51,165 bases of DNA from Gnetum montanum (GCA_015680685.1 MNCI01002704.1:536917-588081), one strand, 5' to 3'; positions 1-9,306 are shown, counted from the first letter of the stretch. The notes: generated by a model from the sequence alone, not told the origin. Translations and numbers: made by a program.

Positions 1-199
1 ATTAAATTATTATTATTATTAAAAATAAAAATTTAAAAAATAATTTAAAAAGTCAAAATTTTAGGATCAGGAATCAACCTGAAATTGCCATTTACCCATA
101 CTGAACCCTTACCCTGTCATCGGTTGAACCACCACGTCAACCATCGAGGTAAGTTGGATTAAAATAATAAAAAAAGTTAAAGAAAAAACTTTAATTTTG

Positions 200-310
200 A
201 GTGGAAGGTCATGGGTTCAAATCCGAGCCCCCATAGTTTTAATTAAAAAAGTGATACATATAATATATATATAATATTAATAAAATAAATAAATAAATAA
301 ATTAAAAAAA
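200..310 (+). repeat. Possible tRNA-derived SINE fragment with B box and AT-rich tail
   Basis: GGTTCAAATCC at 214-224 matches the RNA polymerase III B box (GGTTCRANNCC). It is followed within about 30 bases by an A-rich tail with TA and TAAA microsatellite (about 240-310), as in plant tRNA-derived SINEs. I find no convincing A box upstream and no target-site duplication, so it may be a chance B box in AT-rich DNA. Confidence 0.3.
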
Positions 311-698
311 CATCCTTTGGTAGGGCCACAACTAGCCCTACTACTAGCCATGACTGACGGTAGTCAGGGGTCAACCCCAAGAGCCTGCCAAGGATGACCA
401 CGTGCTATGCATTGCCTGTTGGCCCCCAACCCATGCATCAATTCATAGCCTCATGCTGCTAGTTGCTTGCCACTGCCACTCCCCCATCAGCCATGCTGCC
501 ATTGCCACCACTCTTTTGTGCAAATCGCCTACCATTCCTACTACTTGCTATCACATTGTGTTGCAATTGCTGTGCCTGAAACCTATGCCATTTTCCTACC
601 TACAGTTTTTGCTGCAAAAATCATCACTGCATTTTTTGTAGCCATTGTTGACTGCATCATTGTTGCTTGTCAACACCATGGATCATGGCCTTCCAAGC
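311..698. other. Non-coding stretch, no gene seen
   Basis: Mixed-composition DNA with imperfect repeats of GCCA and CTAGCC words. Two overlapping open frames (402-641, 467-739) are rich in Cys, His and Leu from low-complexity CCA/TGC words and match no family I know. I see no promoter or splice logic and treat the stretch as non-coding. Confidence 0.5.
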
Positions 699-847
699 AA
701 CTAAAAATAGCCTCTCATGCTACCAAAAATCACCTCTAGTACCATCAAAAATTACCTCTAGCATCACTAAAAATTACCTCTAGCACTACCAAAAATCACC
801 TCTAGCATCATCGAGAACTACCTCCAACACTATTGAAAACCACCTCT
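699..847. repeat. Degenerate ~23-bp tandem repeat, about six units
   Basis: The phrase CCAAAAATCACCTCTAGC recurs about every 22-25 bases, with variants (AAAAATAGCCTCT, AAAAATTACCTCTAG, GAGAACTACCTCCAA, GAAAACCACCTCTT). Outer units are the most diverged, as expected of a decaying minisatellite. It has no coding potential. Confidence 0.75.
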
Positions 848-879
848 TCGGATAACCCCCACAAATTGCCTCTCTGCCA

Positions 880-1040
880 TGCAAGCCTAGTGATGGGCTA
901 CACGTAGGCCCTGAGAGAGGCCACACAAGCCTAGTCAAGGGTCACATAGGCCCTAACATGGGCTATGCCAGCCCATAATAGGGCCACACGAACCCTAAAA
1001 ATGGGCTACATAGGCCTAGAGGCCCTTAAATAAAATGGCC
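880..1040. repeat. Degenerate GGGCTACA/AGGCCCT repeat block
   Basis: Short words GGGCTACA, AGGCCCT and GGGCCACA recur six or more times in about 160 bases (GGGCTACACGTAGGCCCT, GGGTCACATAGGCCCTAA, GGGCTACATAGGCCT). The words are partly self-complementary, so a structured transcript is possible. A related word (AGGGCCACAACTAGCCCT) lies at about 323. Confidence 0.55.
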
Positions 1041-1312
1041 ATGTTGCCCAGTGCTACCTTTGCTAGCTTTGTACTACCATTACCGTCACCTCTAGACATG
1101 CCCAACCTAGCTACCAACATTTCCCACTAGCCATCAAGGCCACTATCGACATGTCACCACGATCGTTGGTGCCATTGGAAAAAATTGACAAATTCTCCAT
1201 TATATGATAGAAAATTTTCAATTGTCCATCAACTAACAAAAAATTTGAAATTTTCATTGTTGAACTATTAGTTTAAATTAGGAACTTGCAAAAATAATTT
1301 TTAAAAGTGAAT
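1041..1312. other. AT-rich DNA without recognisable features
   Basis: No open frame with family resemblance and no tandem repeat. The right half is a leader to the 5S-like sequence. Confidence 0.5.
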
Positions 1313-1419
1313 TTGGTGCTTTAGTAACCACAAGAATAAAAATTTGGTAATTAAGCATGCTTAACTTGGAGTAGAACTGGGATGGGTGACCTCTTAGGAA
1401 GTCTCATTTTTTGCACCAA
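1313..1419 (+). pseudogene. 5S rRNA-derived sequence (decayed 5S gene or 5S-carrying retroelement)
   Basis: The 3' two thirds align with plant 5S rRNA. TTAAGCATGCTT (near 1351-1362) corresponds to the A-box region and GGGATGGGTGACCTC (near 1379-1393) to the intermediate element/C box, followed by GGAAGTC as in 5S. The ends TTGGTGC (1313) and GCACCAA (1413-1419) are complementary and reproduce helix I. It is about 107 nt against about 120 nt, with loss in the 5' half. 5S genes normally form tandem arrays, and this is a lone copy. In plants, lone 5S-derived segments with this promoter occur in LTRs of Cassandra-type TRIM elements. I could not find paired LTRs, so it could equally be an isolated 5S pseudogene. 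Confidence 0.8.
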
Positions 1420-1469
1420 AGATCTTATACTCCATAAGCCATAACTTTTAATTTTGAAAGCCTTTTTTG

Positions 1470-1790
1470 GTGAACAAATAGTCGTTTCTTATAGTTTTCA
1501 ACCTTATAGACACAATGGTGAAGTTAGATCCATCCCAAGGAACCCCAAAAATTAGTTTGTACTCCTTACCTGATATAGTTCTTTGAGATCCTCAAAAGTT
1601 TAATTTTAGCATCACTCAAACATACAATGTCCATTTTCAACATATGAATAGTCATTCCCAACATTTTTCACCTTCTAAACTCAATGGTGAGGTTAGATTT
1701 ATCATCTAGGCACTTGATAATCCAATGATATCATAAATTTAACCTTTTGGCTTTAAAATTTAGTGCATAACCCTTACAAATAGTCTTAAG
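1470..1790. repeat. Two to three diverged direct repeats, unit ~170 bp
   Basis: A block at about 1477-1533 (AATAGTCGTTTC ... CAATGGTGAAGTTAGAT) recurs about 169 bases on at 1646-1703 (AATAGTCATTCC ... CAATGGTGAGGTTAGAT). A weaker third copy starts near 1779 (AATAGTCTTAAG). The repeat starts right after the 5S-like sequence and may belong to the same element. Confidence 0.6.
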
Positions 1791-1799
1791 ATCACTATG

Positions 1800-2110
1800 G
1801 CATGTTATTAATTACACTACTGGAGTTAGTGTTCTTAAGGGGAGTAAAAAGGCTACTAAGAATTAGATAATATAGTTACATATTATTATAATTATATAAT
1901 TTTATTAAATATTACTAAAATTAGATAATGCAATTATAAAAATAGATAGTCTAGTTATTTAGTTGATGTAGTTGATTATTAGTCGATGTATTAGCTAATG
2001 ATCAGTTGATGTGTTAGTTGGAGAATTAGTTGTAGAAATCAAATAATCTTCAATCATCAGCAAAAGGGTATATTAATGCATCTTGTAATTAAAACATATG
2101 GAAAAATGAC
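1800..2110. other. AT-rich leader, possibly a decayed LTR
   Basis: TTAGATAAT and GTTGATGTAGTT words recur, followed by GGTATATTAATGCATCTTGTAAT just before the pseudogene, which resembles a TATA/polyadenylation stretch of a copia-type LTR. No partner copy is visible in the window, so this is weak. Confidence 0.25.
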
Positions 2111-3289
2111 ATGGAGACTCAAAATCTCATTTTGACAAGAAGTATGATACTCATGAAGAAAATTGAGCCAGATAAGAATCCAAGAATGAGAATAAAAGTT
2201 GCAACATACAACGTGCTTGCAAGATCCCTAGTGAATGAGAAACAATATCCACTATGTCCATCATGGGCCTTGAATTGGCAAAAATATCGATACCCATGCA
2301 TCTTAGTAGAGTTAAATGATTTGGATGTTAATGCCTTGTGCTTACAAGAAGTCTTACCATGGGAGTTTCTATATCAATTCCAACTAGACTTGGAAAAGAT
2401 GGGATACAAAGGTATCTATAAGCAAAAAGGTTCTTGTGAAAGTTCTTCTTTTGAGCTGTACAAATTAGCATATTGCAAAAATCACAACATGGATGATTGT
2501 GCAATCTTTTATAAAGAATCCAAGTTTGAATTGGTGTAAATATTTGAATGGAGTTTAGAAAATATGATTTTTAAAATTCTAGAACTTCAAGCGATGGGAA
2601 TGAAAGAACAATCAAGATTTTGGAAAAATCACATAGCCTTGGTAGTGATTCTAAAAGTTCATCTATCAGGAAGATGTGTATGTGTGGTTAACACACATTT
2701 GATTGCCAAACCAAGATGTTCAAATGTTAAACTTTTTCAAGGAGCATACTTGATTAAGCAAATAGAAGAAAGTTTGAAGAAAAAGTTATTCCTAAGTTAT
2801 ATTCATCTAGTTCCATTTATTCTTTGTGGATACTTTAATGCAAAAGTTGGAAGTAATGTTTATCAATTATTAAAATATGGATCTATAAAGGAATATTTGG
2901 AAGATGAAACTAACTTGAAGAAGATGTTTCCATCAATTTAGCATGCAATTACATTAGCTAGTGCATGCTCTACTTACTTTGAATCTTCAGTAGATAAATT
3001 AGACTCTAGAATTCAGGAATAAATGATGTTGATGGATAACACTCATCAAGAACCACAATTTACAAATTACTCTACAATGATTAATGAAGATGGGTCAACA
3101 ACATTCTTCATTAAGACTTTGGATTATATTTGGTATGATGCCCAATTCTTTCAAGTTACCAAGTTACTAGAGTTAATTTCTAAAGAAGATGTTGAAAAGA
3201 ATCAAGATCTAGCCTTGCCATCTTGAACAAGACCATCCGATCACATACCAATTATGGTAGAATTACAATTTACTTCCATCAGTTTGTAA
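2111..3289 (+). pseudogene. Intronless pseudogene of a CCR4/Angel-type deadenylase (EEP family)
   Basis: One uninterrupted frame of about 393 codons with four in-frame stops (2537, 2939, 3020, 3224) and no frameshift. Endonuclease/exonuclease/phosphatase landmarks come in order: ATYNVLAR, CPSWALNWQKYR, LCLQEV (catalytic Glu kept), DDCAIFYK, CVVNTHL, ILCGYFN (family GDFN; the Asp is Tyr here), FIKTLDYIWYDA, and after the last stop PSDHIPI (catalytic His kept). Plant CCR4-1/2, CCR4-4/Hesperin and Angel proteins share these blocks. They shorten mRNA poly(A) tails, CCR4 proper within the CCR4-NOT complex. The length fits the short, leucine-rich-repeat-free members. Host genes of this family carry introns, so the absence of introns suggests a processed retrocopy, though I see no clear poly(A) tail or target duplication. 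Stops and the lost Asp make it non-functional. Confidence 0.85.
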
Positions 3290-3757
3290 GGTTGTTCAAG
3301 ATCAAGAAGTATCTCACTCTTACTTTTATTTGATTAATCATATTGTTTTATTCATTGTTCAATTTATATTTCAATTAGATAAGTAAAATATTTATGATAA
3401 TAAAAGTAGGGGATAAATAATTTTCCTTGACTTCACTTAGGTAACCAAATCCAAGTTGCACTTTTTATGACCCTAGTTCAGACTGGTGATTGGTGGTTAA
3501 TAAATATTTAATTCATCTTTTGTCATTTTCTTAGAAAATGAAGTATTATTTAATTTTCCATATAATTTTTCTCACAAATATCTTATTTGTAGAATAAGAA
3601 AAAAACAACTTCAAGTTTAAAGGAGAAATCAAATTATTGGAGCATAGAATCATGAAAGAAAGCATTGGAGTTGGAAAAAGATAGAGAATGTGGACTCATT
3701 TGAGAATAAATGAAACCTAAGGGGTGTAGATTATCACATCCCCATTCCAAATGATGT
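3290..3757. other. AT-rich flank between pseudogene and LINE
   Basis: No open frame or repeat of note. There is an A-rich run near 3598-3606 that could be a remnant poly(A) tail of the retrocopy, but it is about 310 bases past the stop and not decisive. Confidence 0.4.
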
Positions 3758-3779
3758 GGGGGGTGGGTGGGGGGGGGGG
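3758..3779 (+). other. Potential G-quadruplex at the LINE 3' junction
   Basis: Runs of six, three and eleven G separated by single T bases (GGGGGGTGGGTGGGGG...). This can supply four G-tracts of three or more with one-base loops. It sits about ten bases outside the apparent LINE 3' end. Confidence 0.6.
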
Positions 3780-4199
3780 ACGAGGTTGTTGGACCCCAAA
3801 AAGAGAATTTTATTAATTAAATGAGATTAAGTACATGATCAACATCTAAACATATTGATGGTTAAATAAGAAGAAGAACAATGACAAATGCAAATATTGA
3901 AGGACAACATCTTGATACATAATCCTTCACAGGGTGTGGAAGTACATTCTGAAGAGCAACCTCATGCTGGGAATCAATAAGAACTGCGAGTTAATAAGAC
4001 CAGGAGAACAACAGAGAGCTAAAAATGCTAAAAATTATGATGACACATTCTGAGGTAGCAGATCGAGATTGGGAAGAGTGCATGAATTTGTGTATCTGCT
4101 CCAAGGCTGCAAACAATAAAACAACTAATTAGTATCCAACTTTAACTTAGAAGTGTAAGATAAAATTTGGAAATGCACAAGGCAAAGAATTTGAAATTT

Positions 4200-4903
4200 T
4201 TCCATAATAGTTAAATGGTTAGAGTTGGACGAATCAATGCTTTGGAAAAGAGCAGTGCATCTGCGTTTCCATATATAGTAAAGAACGAGGGGCCTAATAA
4301 CTTTCCAAAGAAACTAAAGGTCAGTAGAGGGGATGGCTAGAAAGCCGAACAAGATATCCTCATGGGAAAACTTGCACAAAGGGAAAACTTTAGAAACCCA
4401 CTCCCATGAAGACTGAGCACAAGGACAATGCCAAAAAACATGGACAAAATCATCAGGACCTCCACAGAGAGGGAAATTAGGGTTTGGAATCCCAAGGTAT
4501 TCACAACGTTTGCTGATACGAAGGCCTTGATGAAGGAGGCACCAAAGAAATTGTTTAATTTTTGGAAGAGTCGGAAGGCTCCAAACTCATGAGAAGAGGG
4601 AGAGCCAAAACTATTTAGACTCTTCTTTGTGCCATGATCTCTTGCAGCGATTAATAATCATAGAGGAATCATGCAACAACTGAAAGGACACATGTGGTTT
4701 ATAGGGAAGAAGGTTCGATCCATTAATCCACTGAATACCATAGAAGAGACTAGGAACCGAAGCATCCAAATGCAAGTACTGATGAATGAAGTGATAAAGT
4801 CTGTCGAGGTAATGGTGCATAGTTCTAGAAGCCCCATATAAGTTTTCGAACATATCCTAAGTAATCCACTGATTGGTGAGACGAAGACATCTAAGGGAAA
4901 CAA
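4200..4903 (-). pseudogene. LINE ORF2 C-terminal part with zf-RVT domain
   Basis: The minus-strand translation of about 4560-4200 shows the plant zf-RVT signature: CLLHQGLRISKRCEYLGIP, then CGG...DDFVHVFWHCPCAQSSWEW and YYIWKRRC, with only one stop. The upstream part (4903-4611) is shifted between two frames around residues resembling NQWIT...MFENLYG. This domain follows the RT in plant LINEs and probably binds RNA or DNA through its Cys/His cluster. It continues the RT fragment at 5158-6716. Confidence 0.75.
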
Positions 4904-5149
4904 CTTCCTTTTGAAACCAAATGGTGGCTATCCTGGCTTTTGAGGTGGCTAAAGGAGTAGGCGATAGGGGTAGCCACCAAGGGCAAATATTAGAAAGGAG
5001 AGTATGATTGATATGAACATTATTTCAATTCACATGAGAATGTAAGACCTACCAAGCCTTCCAAATGCTTTTGAAAACATGTGTTCTAGGAATGATAATG
5101 TCATGAGGAGAAAGGATCCAATTAACAAGGTGGATACCCTTCCAGATGG

Positions 5150-5234
5150 GCTTATTCTTAGGGAATGCTTGTCGAAGTCTTAAATGAAGAANGCTTATTC
5201 TTAGGGAATGCTTGTCGAAGTCTTAAATGAAGAA
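5150..5234. other. 42-bp direct duplication around a single N (assembly join)
   Basis: Bases 5150-5191 and 5193-5234 are identical, 42 bases each, separated by one N at 5192. Two contigs with a 42-bp overlap were evidently abutted without merging. The apparent duplication inside the LINE RT region is probably not biological. Confidence 0.9.
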
Positions 5235-6716
5235 GATTCCCAATAATATTGGGGGCATCCAGGTGCTGAACCAACCACTTAGCAACAAGGGTGAGACCTT
5301 GCTTAAAGGAGTTCAAAAGGCCCAAACCACCTTTGTTCTTAGGAAGAGTTACTATATTCCAGGCAACACAATGAAAGCCTTTTTGAGAGTCTTTAGATGA
5401 CCACATGAAGTCTCGAAATAATTGTTTAAGCTTTTGATAAGAAGCATGGGAAGGGGCCCAATATGACAAACAATAAACATGGGTAGAGGCATAAATAGAC
5501 TTACAGATGAAATACTTACCGATGAGAATGAGGGGTTTGGTTTTCCATTTTTCAATTTTCCTTTGAATTCGAGAAAGTACTTGGTCCCAGAGCTCTGAAG
5601 TTGGGCTTCTAAAGCAAAAAGGGATTCCCAAAAGCTTAATGATTTCATGATCTTGAGTACGTTCCAACTATAATTCGAAAAATGGCTGTAGTTATTGGTG
5701 AAGCTATAAACTAAGGATTTACGCCAATTTATAACAGATCTAGAGAGGGAGCAATATTGCTCTACTCGAGACAAGAGGCACTGCACATTAACAACATTGT
5801 TTTGAATAAGGAAAAAGGAGTCATCAATGAAATGCATATCAAGGAGCTGATCTGGAAGAGAAGATAGATGAACCCTAGATAAAACATTGTTTTGAATATC
5901 CTAGCTGATTTGATGACAGAGAAAATCAACAGCAATGATGAAGAGGTAAGTAGCAAGAGGGCAACCTTGCCTAATAAACCTATGAATAGAAAAGAGAGAA
6001 GTGATGCTGAAGGTAGTCGCAATTCACGCAGTAGCATCTGAGAATAAGCATTCCACCATATGAATGAACTTAGGGACAAAACCCAATTTAGTCATGGTTT
6101 GGATGATGAAGTCCCACGTAATGTTATCATAGGCTTTAGCGTAGTCAAGCTTCATCAGGAGGATATCTTGACCCTCGTCCTCAGCCCACTTAAGACCTTC
6201 CCAAGCAGCCACCACGTTATTTAATATGTATCTTCTTGGGACGAAGCCAGTCTATTGGGGGAAAATAATAAGGGAAAGGATTTTCTTTAATCGCAAAGCT
6301 AAACATTTANTCCCTTATTATTTTCCCCCAATAGACTGGCTTCGTCCCAAGAAGATACATATTAAATAACGTGGTGGCTGCTTGGGAAGGTCTTAAGTGG
6401 GCTGAGGACGAGGGTCAAGATATCCTCCTGATGAAGCTTGACTANCTTCTAAAATTGTCAGCATAGAAGAATTAACCAATCTAGGATAATTTAGAGTGGC
6501 AGCCGTGAAGGATGCAAGATCCATAGGAGTAGTGGTGAATAAGGCCTCAAAGTGTTCCTTGAGATAAGAGAGAAGAGTATTTTGGTTAGTGATAATGGAT
6601 CCATTTATGGAGAGTTTATCTAAAATGGGCGAAGGGGAGGACCGGTTAAGGTACTTAAAGAATTCCTTACATTGCTCATCTTGAATGTTTAGCCAGGTGA
6701 GTCGGCTTTTAATCAA
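5158..6716 (-). pseudogene. LINE ORF2 reverse transcriptase region, frameshifted
   Basis: From the 5' side: a linker before RT (6716-6446; IKSRLTWLNIQDEQCKEFF ... LLSYLKEHFEALFT), then QTGFVPRRYILNNVV-type residues and MKLDYAKAYDNITWDFI (motif A with its Asp, near 6150-6080). MHFIDDSFF replaces the usual YADD (near 5837). RT thumb-like residues follow: ELWDQVLSRIQRKIEKWK, AFVHVYC-type and NKGGLGLLNSFKQG (5667-5260). LINE RTs copy element RNA by target-primed reverse transcription. Fragments lie in at least three frames. The stretch with PGPDG and RPISL motifs is absent, lost or collapsed at the N at 6445. Confidence 0.85.
6142..6444. other. 134-bp perfect inverted copy bounded by single Ns (assembly artefact)
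   Basis: Bases 6311-6444 are the exact reverse complement of 6142-6275, 134 bases with no mismatch, and are bracketed by single Ns at 6310 and 6445. Such perfect identity in an otherwise decayed element, flush with N bases, points to a misjoined or wrongly oriented contig rather than a real palindrome. Confidence 0.9.
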
Positions 6717-7316
6717 GGCACCTTGTGCCTTATATACTTCCCAATGTTGAAAGGCAATACGGGCTCTGGCAAACTCCCCTTGTAGGTGACTATTGAAGGG
6801 ATCATTAGTAAGTATGGTCGTAAGGTGCTCAATGGAAGAGCATAGGTTGGTGTACTCTTGCCAAGATCGAGAGGCAACTTCCTTACCATAATGATGGGTG
6901 AGATTCCTAACTCTACTAGTAGTCTAAAGCCACCAGTGGATCCAATCCTTTGGACCTAAGGGTCTAGGTTCAGCGTTCCAAAGGCTAGAAAGAAGTTGTT
7001 GGGTGGGAGGAGAAGAGAAACATTGACTATGTAGCCTAAAGAGATGATAATTCTGTCGTTGGTGGTCATTATGTATCTACATAGATAAAGTAATGGGAAA
7101 ATGATCAGATAAGGTTGCATGTTAGTGGGCTTTAGTAGTAGAAAGGGTTTGCCAAAAACAAAGAGTGGAAAAATAATATCTATCTAACCGACTATAAATG
7201 CGAGCTTGCCCTTTACGAAGGTTGTTCCAAGTGAAGCTGTTTAGAGAACCACTAGCAGCGTCTGTGATGCCATCCGAAAGATAAAAACATTTCTTAAAAT
7301 TTGACCAAGCTTAATA

Positions 7317-7805
7317 TTAGTGATGAGGAAGTTGAGAGAAAACACCCCCAAGCTTATCATGAGAGAATTCCATCATGTTAAAATCATTGCCAAAAATCCA
7401 AGGAATAGAAGGGAGGCAATGAGTGAGTTCATGCCATAATCGGGCCCGTTCGGTAGAGTCATTGGGAGCATAAATAGAACAAACTCCGAAGGAACCATGT
7501 GAGGAGGAGAAAATGGCCCAGGCCACTCGGTGATCTAAATCGGACCCATGCTAAAGGAGTTTGTCTTTTCAATAGGTTGGAAAAAGAATGGCTACTCCAC
7601 CTTTGCCACACTCATGAGAAGTAGCAAGAACAGAAAAATGGGGGAGAAACCAATGGGCTAAAAGAGATAATTGTTCAGTTGAGATCTTGATTTCTTGAAG
7701 AAGGTGGAAATCTAAAATGAGATTTAGACTAGAGAGGAAGTTGCTGCCTCGTTTGTGACGAAGCCTATCAGTTAGGCCTCGGACATTCCAAGATAGGAGG
7801 TTCAT
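7317..7805 (-). pseudogene. LINE ORF2 N-terminus: APE-type endonuclease, frameshifted
   Basis: The start MNLLSWNVRGLTDRLR is typical of plant LINE ORF2 (catalytic Asn in SWNVRGL). It continues with DFHLLQEIKIS (Glu of LQE), a GKGGVAILF stretch, and after a frameshift near 7550 with GVCSIYAPND and PWIFGNDFNMMEF (family GGDFN; one Gly is changed to Asn but the Asp is kept). This domain nicks the target DNA. It overlaps the end of ORF1 in another frame, as seen in related elements. Confidence 0.85.
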
Positions 7806-8557
7806 GAACGAAGCTTGTATTAATAATTAAAGTTGGGTTAGTTTTGGGCGAAGGAGAGGAAGGGGGAGTAGTGGTTTTAGATGCTTTGACCCTTTTTCTT
7901 CCCCCTACCATTACAAACTCATCACGTAAAAGTGAATCTTTGATTGATTGTGAGTGGATGATTGGTGCCTTGGACCTGACCTTAATGAGAGAATGAGATT
8001 GGGAGACTCTTGCCTTGAAGGGAGCAAATGAAGAAGAAAGGTGTGGAGCATTGTTAGAAGTAGAACCGAACTTAATGGGGGTAAGTGGTGGGTTAGGTTG
8101 AGGAGTGACTACAGGATTGAATTTGGGAGGATTGGTTTGGGATTTTTTCTTAACTAGAAAAGGATAGGTAGAAATGTGGTGCTTTGCTCGATGGCAGTAG
8201 CTACAAGAGTTGAGAAGATAAAAATAGTCTACCTTTTGAGTAAAAACTTTGCCTTCAGCTCCTAAGGTTAAAGTGGTTTTCTTTTGGGAAATGTCAAGTT
8301 CGATACAGTAGCGACGAAAGTGAGCCCGTTAATCTCAATTCCATGGTTGGAGATGACTCGACCTAAGGTGCTAACTATGTCTTGCTCAACAGATGAAAAG
8401 ATTAAAGGAAGATTAGGCAGCTCTACATAATAGGGGATTATATTAACGGCTGGGTCCATGACATTGAAATCAAATCCGAAGAGAGAGAGCTTTCTCAATG
8501 TGAGAAGCCTCAGAAAGTTTAGCGAGGACAAAATTACAAGCATAGTATCGAGCGTGT
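7770..8557 (-). pseudogene. LINE ORF1 (DUF4283-like plus zinc knuckle), two frameshifts
   Basis: Minus-strand pieces in order: ARYYACNFVLAKLSEASHIE, then (shifted) VELPNLPLIFSSVEQDIVST followed by LGRVISNHGIEI, then (shifted) YCIELDISQKKTTLTL ... VDYFYLLNSCSYCHRAKHHIS. These match plant LINE ORF1 proteins: a DUF4283-like nucleic-acid-binding domain followed by a Cys-Cys-His knuckle (CSYCHRAKHH; the last Cys is lost). The last frame stays open about 165 codons through a Ser/Pro/Lys-rich tail and overlaps ORF2. ORF1 normally packages the element RNA. The N-terminal portion is missing. Confidence 0.7.
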
Positions 8558-8590
8558 AAGACCTATATTCCGTGGGTTTGTAAAATATTT

Positions 8591-8788
8591 TTAATATGCA
8601 AATTGATGCTTAATGATCGAGGTAGATAACTCACTACTTGAAAAAAAACAAAGTTTGTAGAAAAATATTGAGAAACAGAAAAAAAAAATGTCTTCAAGTA
8701 AAAGAAAATCCAAAGATTCCGAGTTGGCAGAACTTCCCTGAGGTGAAGAAGTAGCAGCCGCTGAGAATTCGTCCATACCCATGTCCAT
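8591..8788 (-). CDS. Possible residual first exon of a minus-strand gene, unrecognised
   Basis: Starts MDMGMDEFSAAATSS and stays Ser/Ala/Glu-rich for about 33 codons (SANSESLDFLLLED), then runs into T-rich DNA coding for Phe and Leu only. The composition of the first 100 bases is exon-like and GC-richer than its surroundings. The LINE 5' boundary lies just downstream, so the rest of such a gene may have been separated by that insertion. No family recognised and no clear donor site seen; it may be chance. Confidence 0.2.
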   Translation of the reverse strand: MDMGMDEFSAAATSSPQGSSANSESLDFLLLEDIFFFCFSIFFYKLCFFSSSELSTSIIKHQFAY

Positions 8789-8796
8789 TTGAACTG

Positions 8797-8870
8797 GCTC
8801 AACGCCGGTAATAATGCAATGATAGCCCTAGCTCAACGCCGGTAATAATGCAATGATAGCCCTAGCTCAA
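8797..8870. repeat. Perfect 34-bp tandem duplication plus partial third copy
   Basis: Bases 8797-8830 and 8831-8864 are identical (begin GCTCAACGCCGG, end GATAGCCCTA). A third copy starts at 8865 (GCTCAAC) and stops. Perfect identity implies a recent event, or an assembly duplication like the ones in the LINE, but no N is present here. Confidence 0.85.
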
Positions 8871-9240
8871 CTAGCAACAACACCACAATGCAGACCATGT
8901 TGCCCATCGCAACCACTGCCCCACAGCTTGCCCCACAGCCACCAGAGCATGGCACAGCTGCCCAGGAAGCCAAAATCCCAGGGCACCACGGCATGAAAAA
9001 ATCAAAACCAAAAGTTGAAGAGCCAAATGCAGCGGACAGCCAAGCCAAATTTGAGGAGCCGTAGCGCAGTAGCTCACGTGGACCCCGTGACCCAGAGACC
9101 ACGGTGTAGCCCCACGTGCAATAGAGGATGCCAGGTGAACCGCCACCCAACGGTTTGCCCAACGGTCAGCAATGAGGGCAAAAAACACTGAATCGAAAAA
9201 ACTTAAATAGCAAAATATGCTCCCAGCACTCATATCAAGG
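8871..9240. other. GC-rich strip with two G-boxes, no gene recognised
   Basis: Markedly GC-richer than the surrounding DNA. CACGTG G-box cores lie at 9075-9080 and 9113-9118. Minus-strand open frames here (8833-9162, 8871-9275) are Gly/Ala/Cys/Trp-rich and match nothing I know. This may be a promoter or untranslated region for a minus-strand transcript or the distal promoter of the GDSL gene. Confidence 0.4.
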
Positions 9241-9306
9241 TAATTAGATAAAAATCGTATGATTTGTTGGAGCAATGTAGTTTTAATTAGATAAAAATCG
9301 TATGAC
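9241..9306. repeat. 22-bp exact direct repeat, 43-bp period
   Basis: AATTAGATAAAAATCGTATGA occurs at about 9242 and again at about 9285, with unrelated sequence between. It could be the footprint of a small insertion or a local duplication. Confidence 0.8.

Larger units (their letters stand above)
3790..8557 (-). mobile_element. Plant LINE (non-LTR retrotransposon), 5'-truncated and decayed
   Basis: Reading on the minus strand, ORF1 with a zinc knuckle is followed by ORF2 with APE-type endonuclease, reverse transcriptase and a zf-RVT domain, the usual order of plant L1-type LINEs. The 3' end is placed near 3790 because the minus strand there runs through TTTAATTAATAAAATTCTC into the G-rich flank. 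The 5' end is near 8557, where ORF1 homology stops abruptly. A full element would be about 6 kb. The visible 4.8 kb also lacks about 300 bp of RT at an assembly join (6445). Several frameshifts and stops make it inactive. Confidence 0.85.

Noticed and set aside
402-739. Two overlapping open frames near the left edge
   Set aside because: Cys/His/Leu-rich translation of CCA/TGC low-complexity DNA; no domain.
8833-9275. Minus-strand open frames of 109 and 134 codons in the GC-rich strip
   Set aside because: Gly/Ala/Cys/Trp-rich with no known motif; length is explained by high GC and few stop codons.
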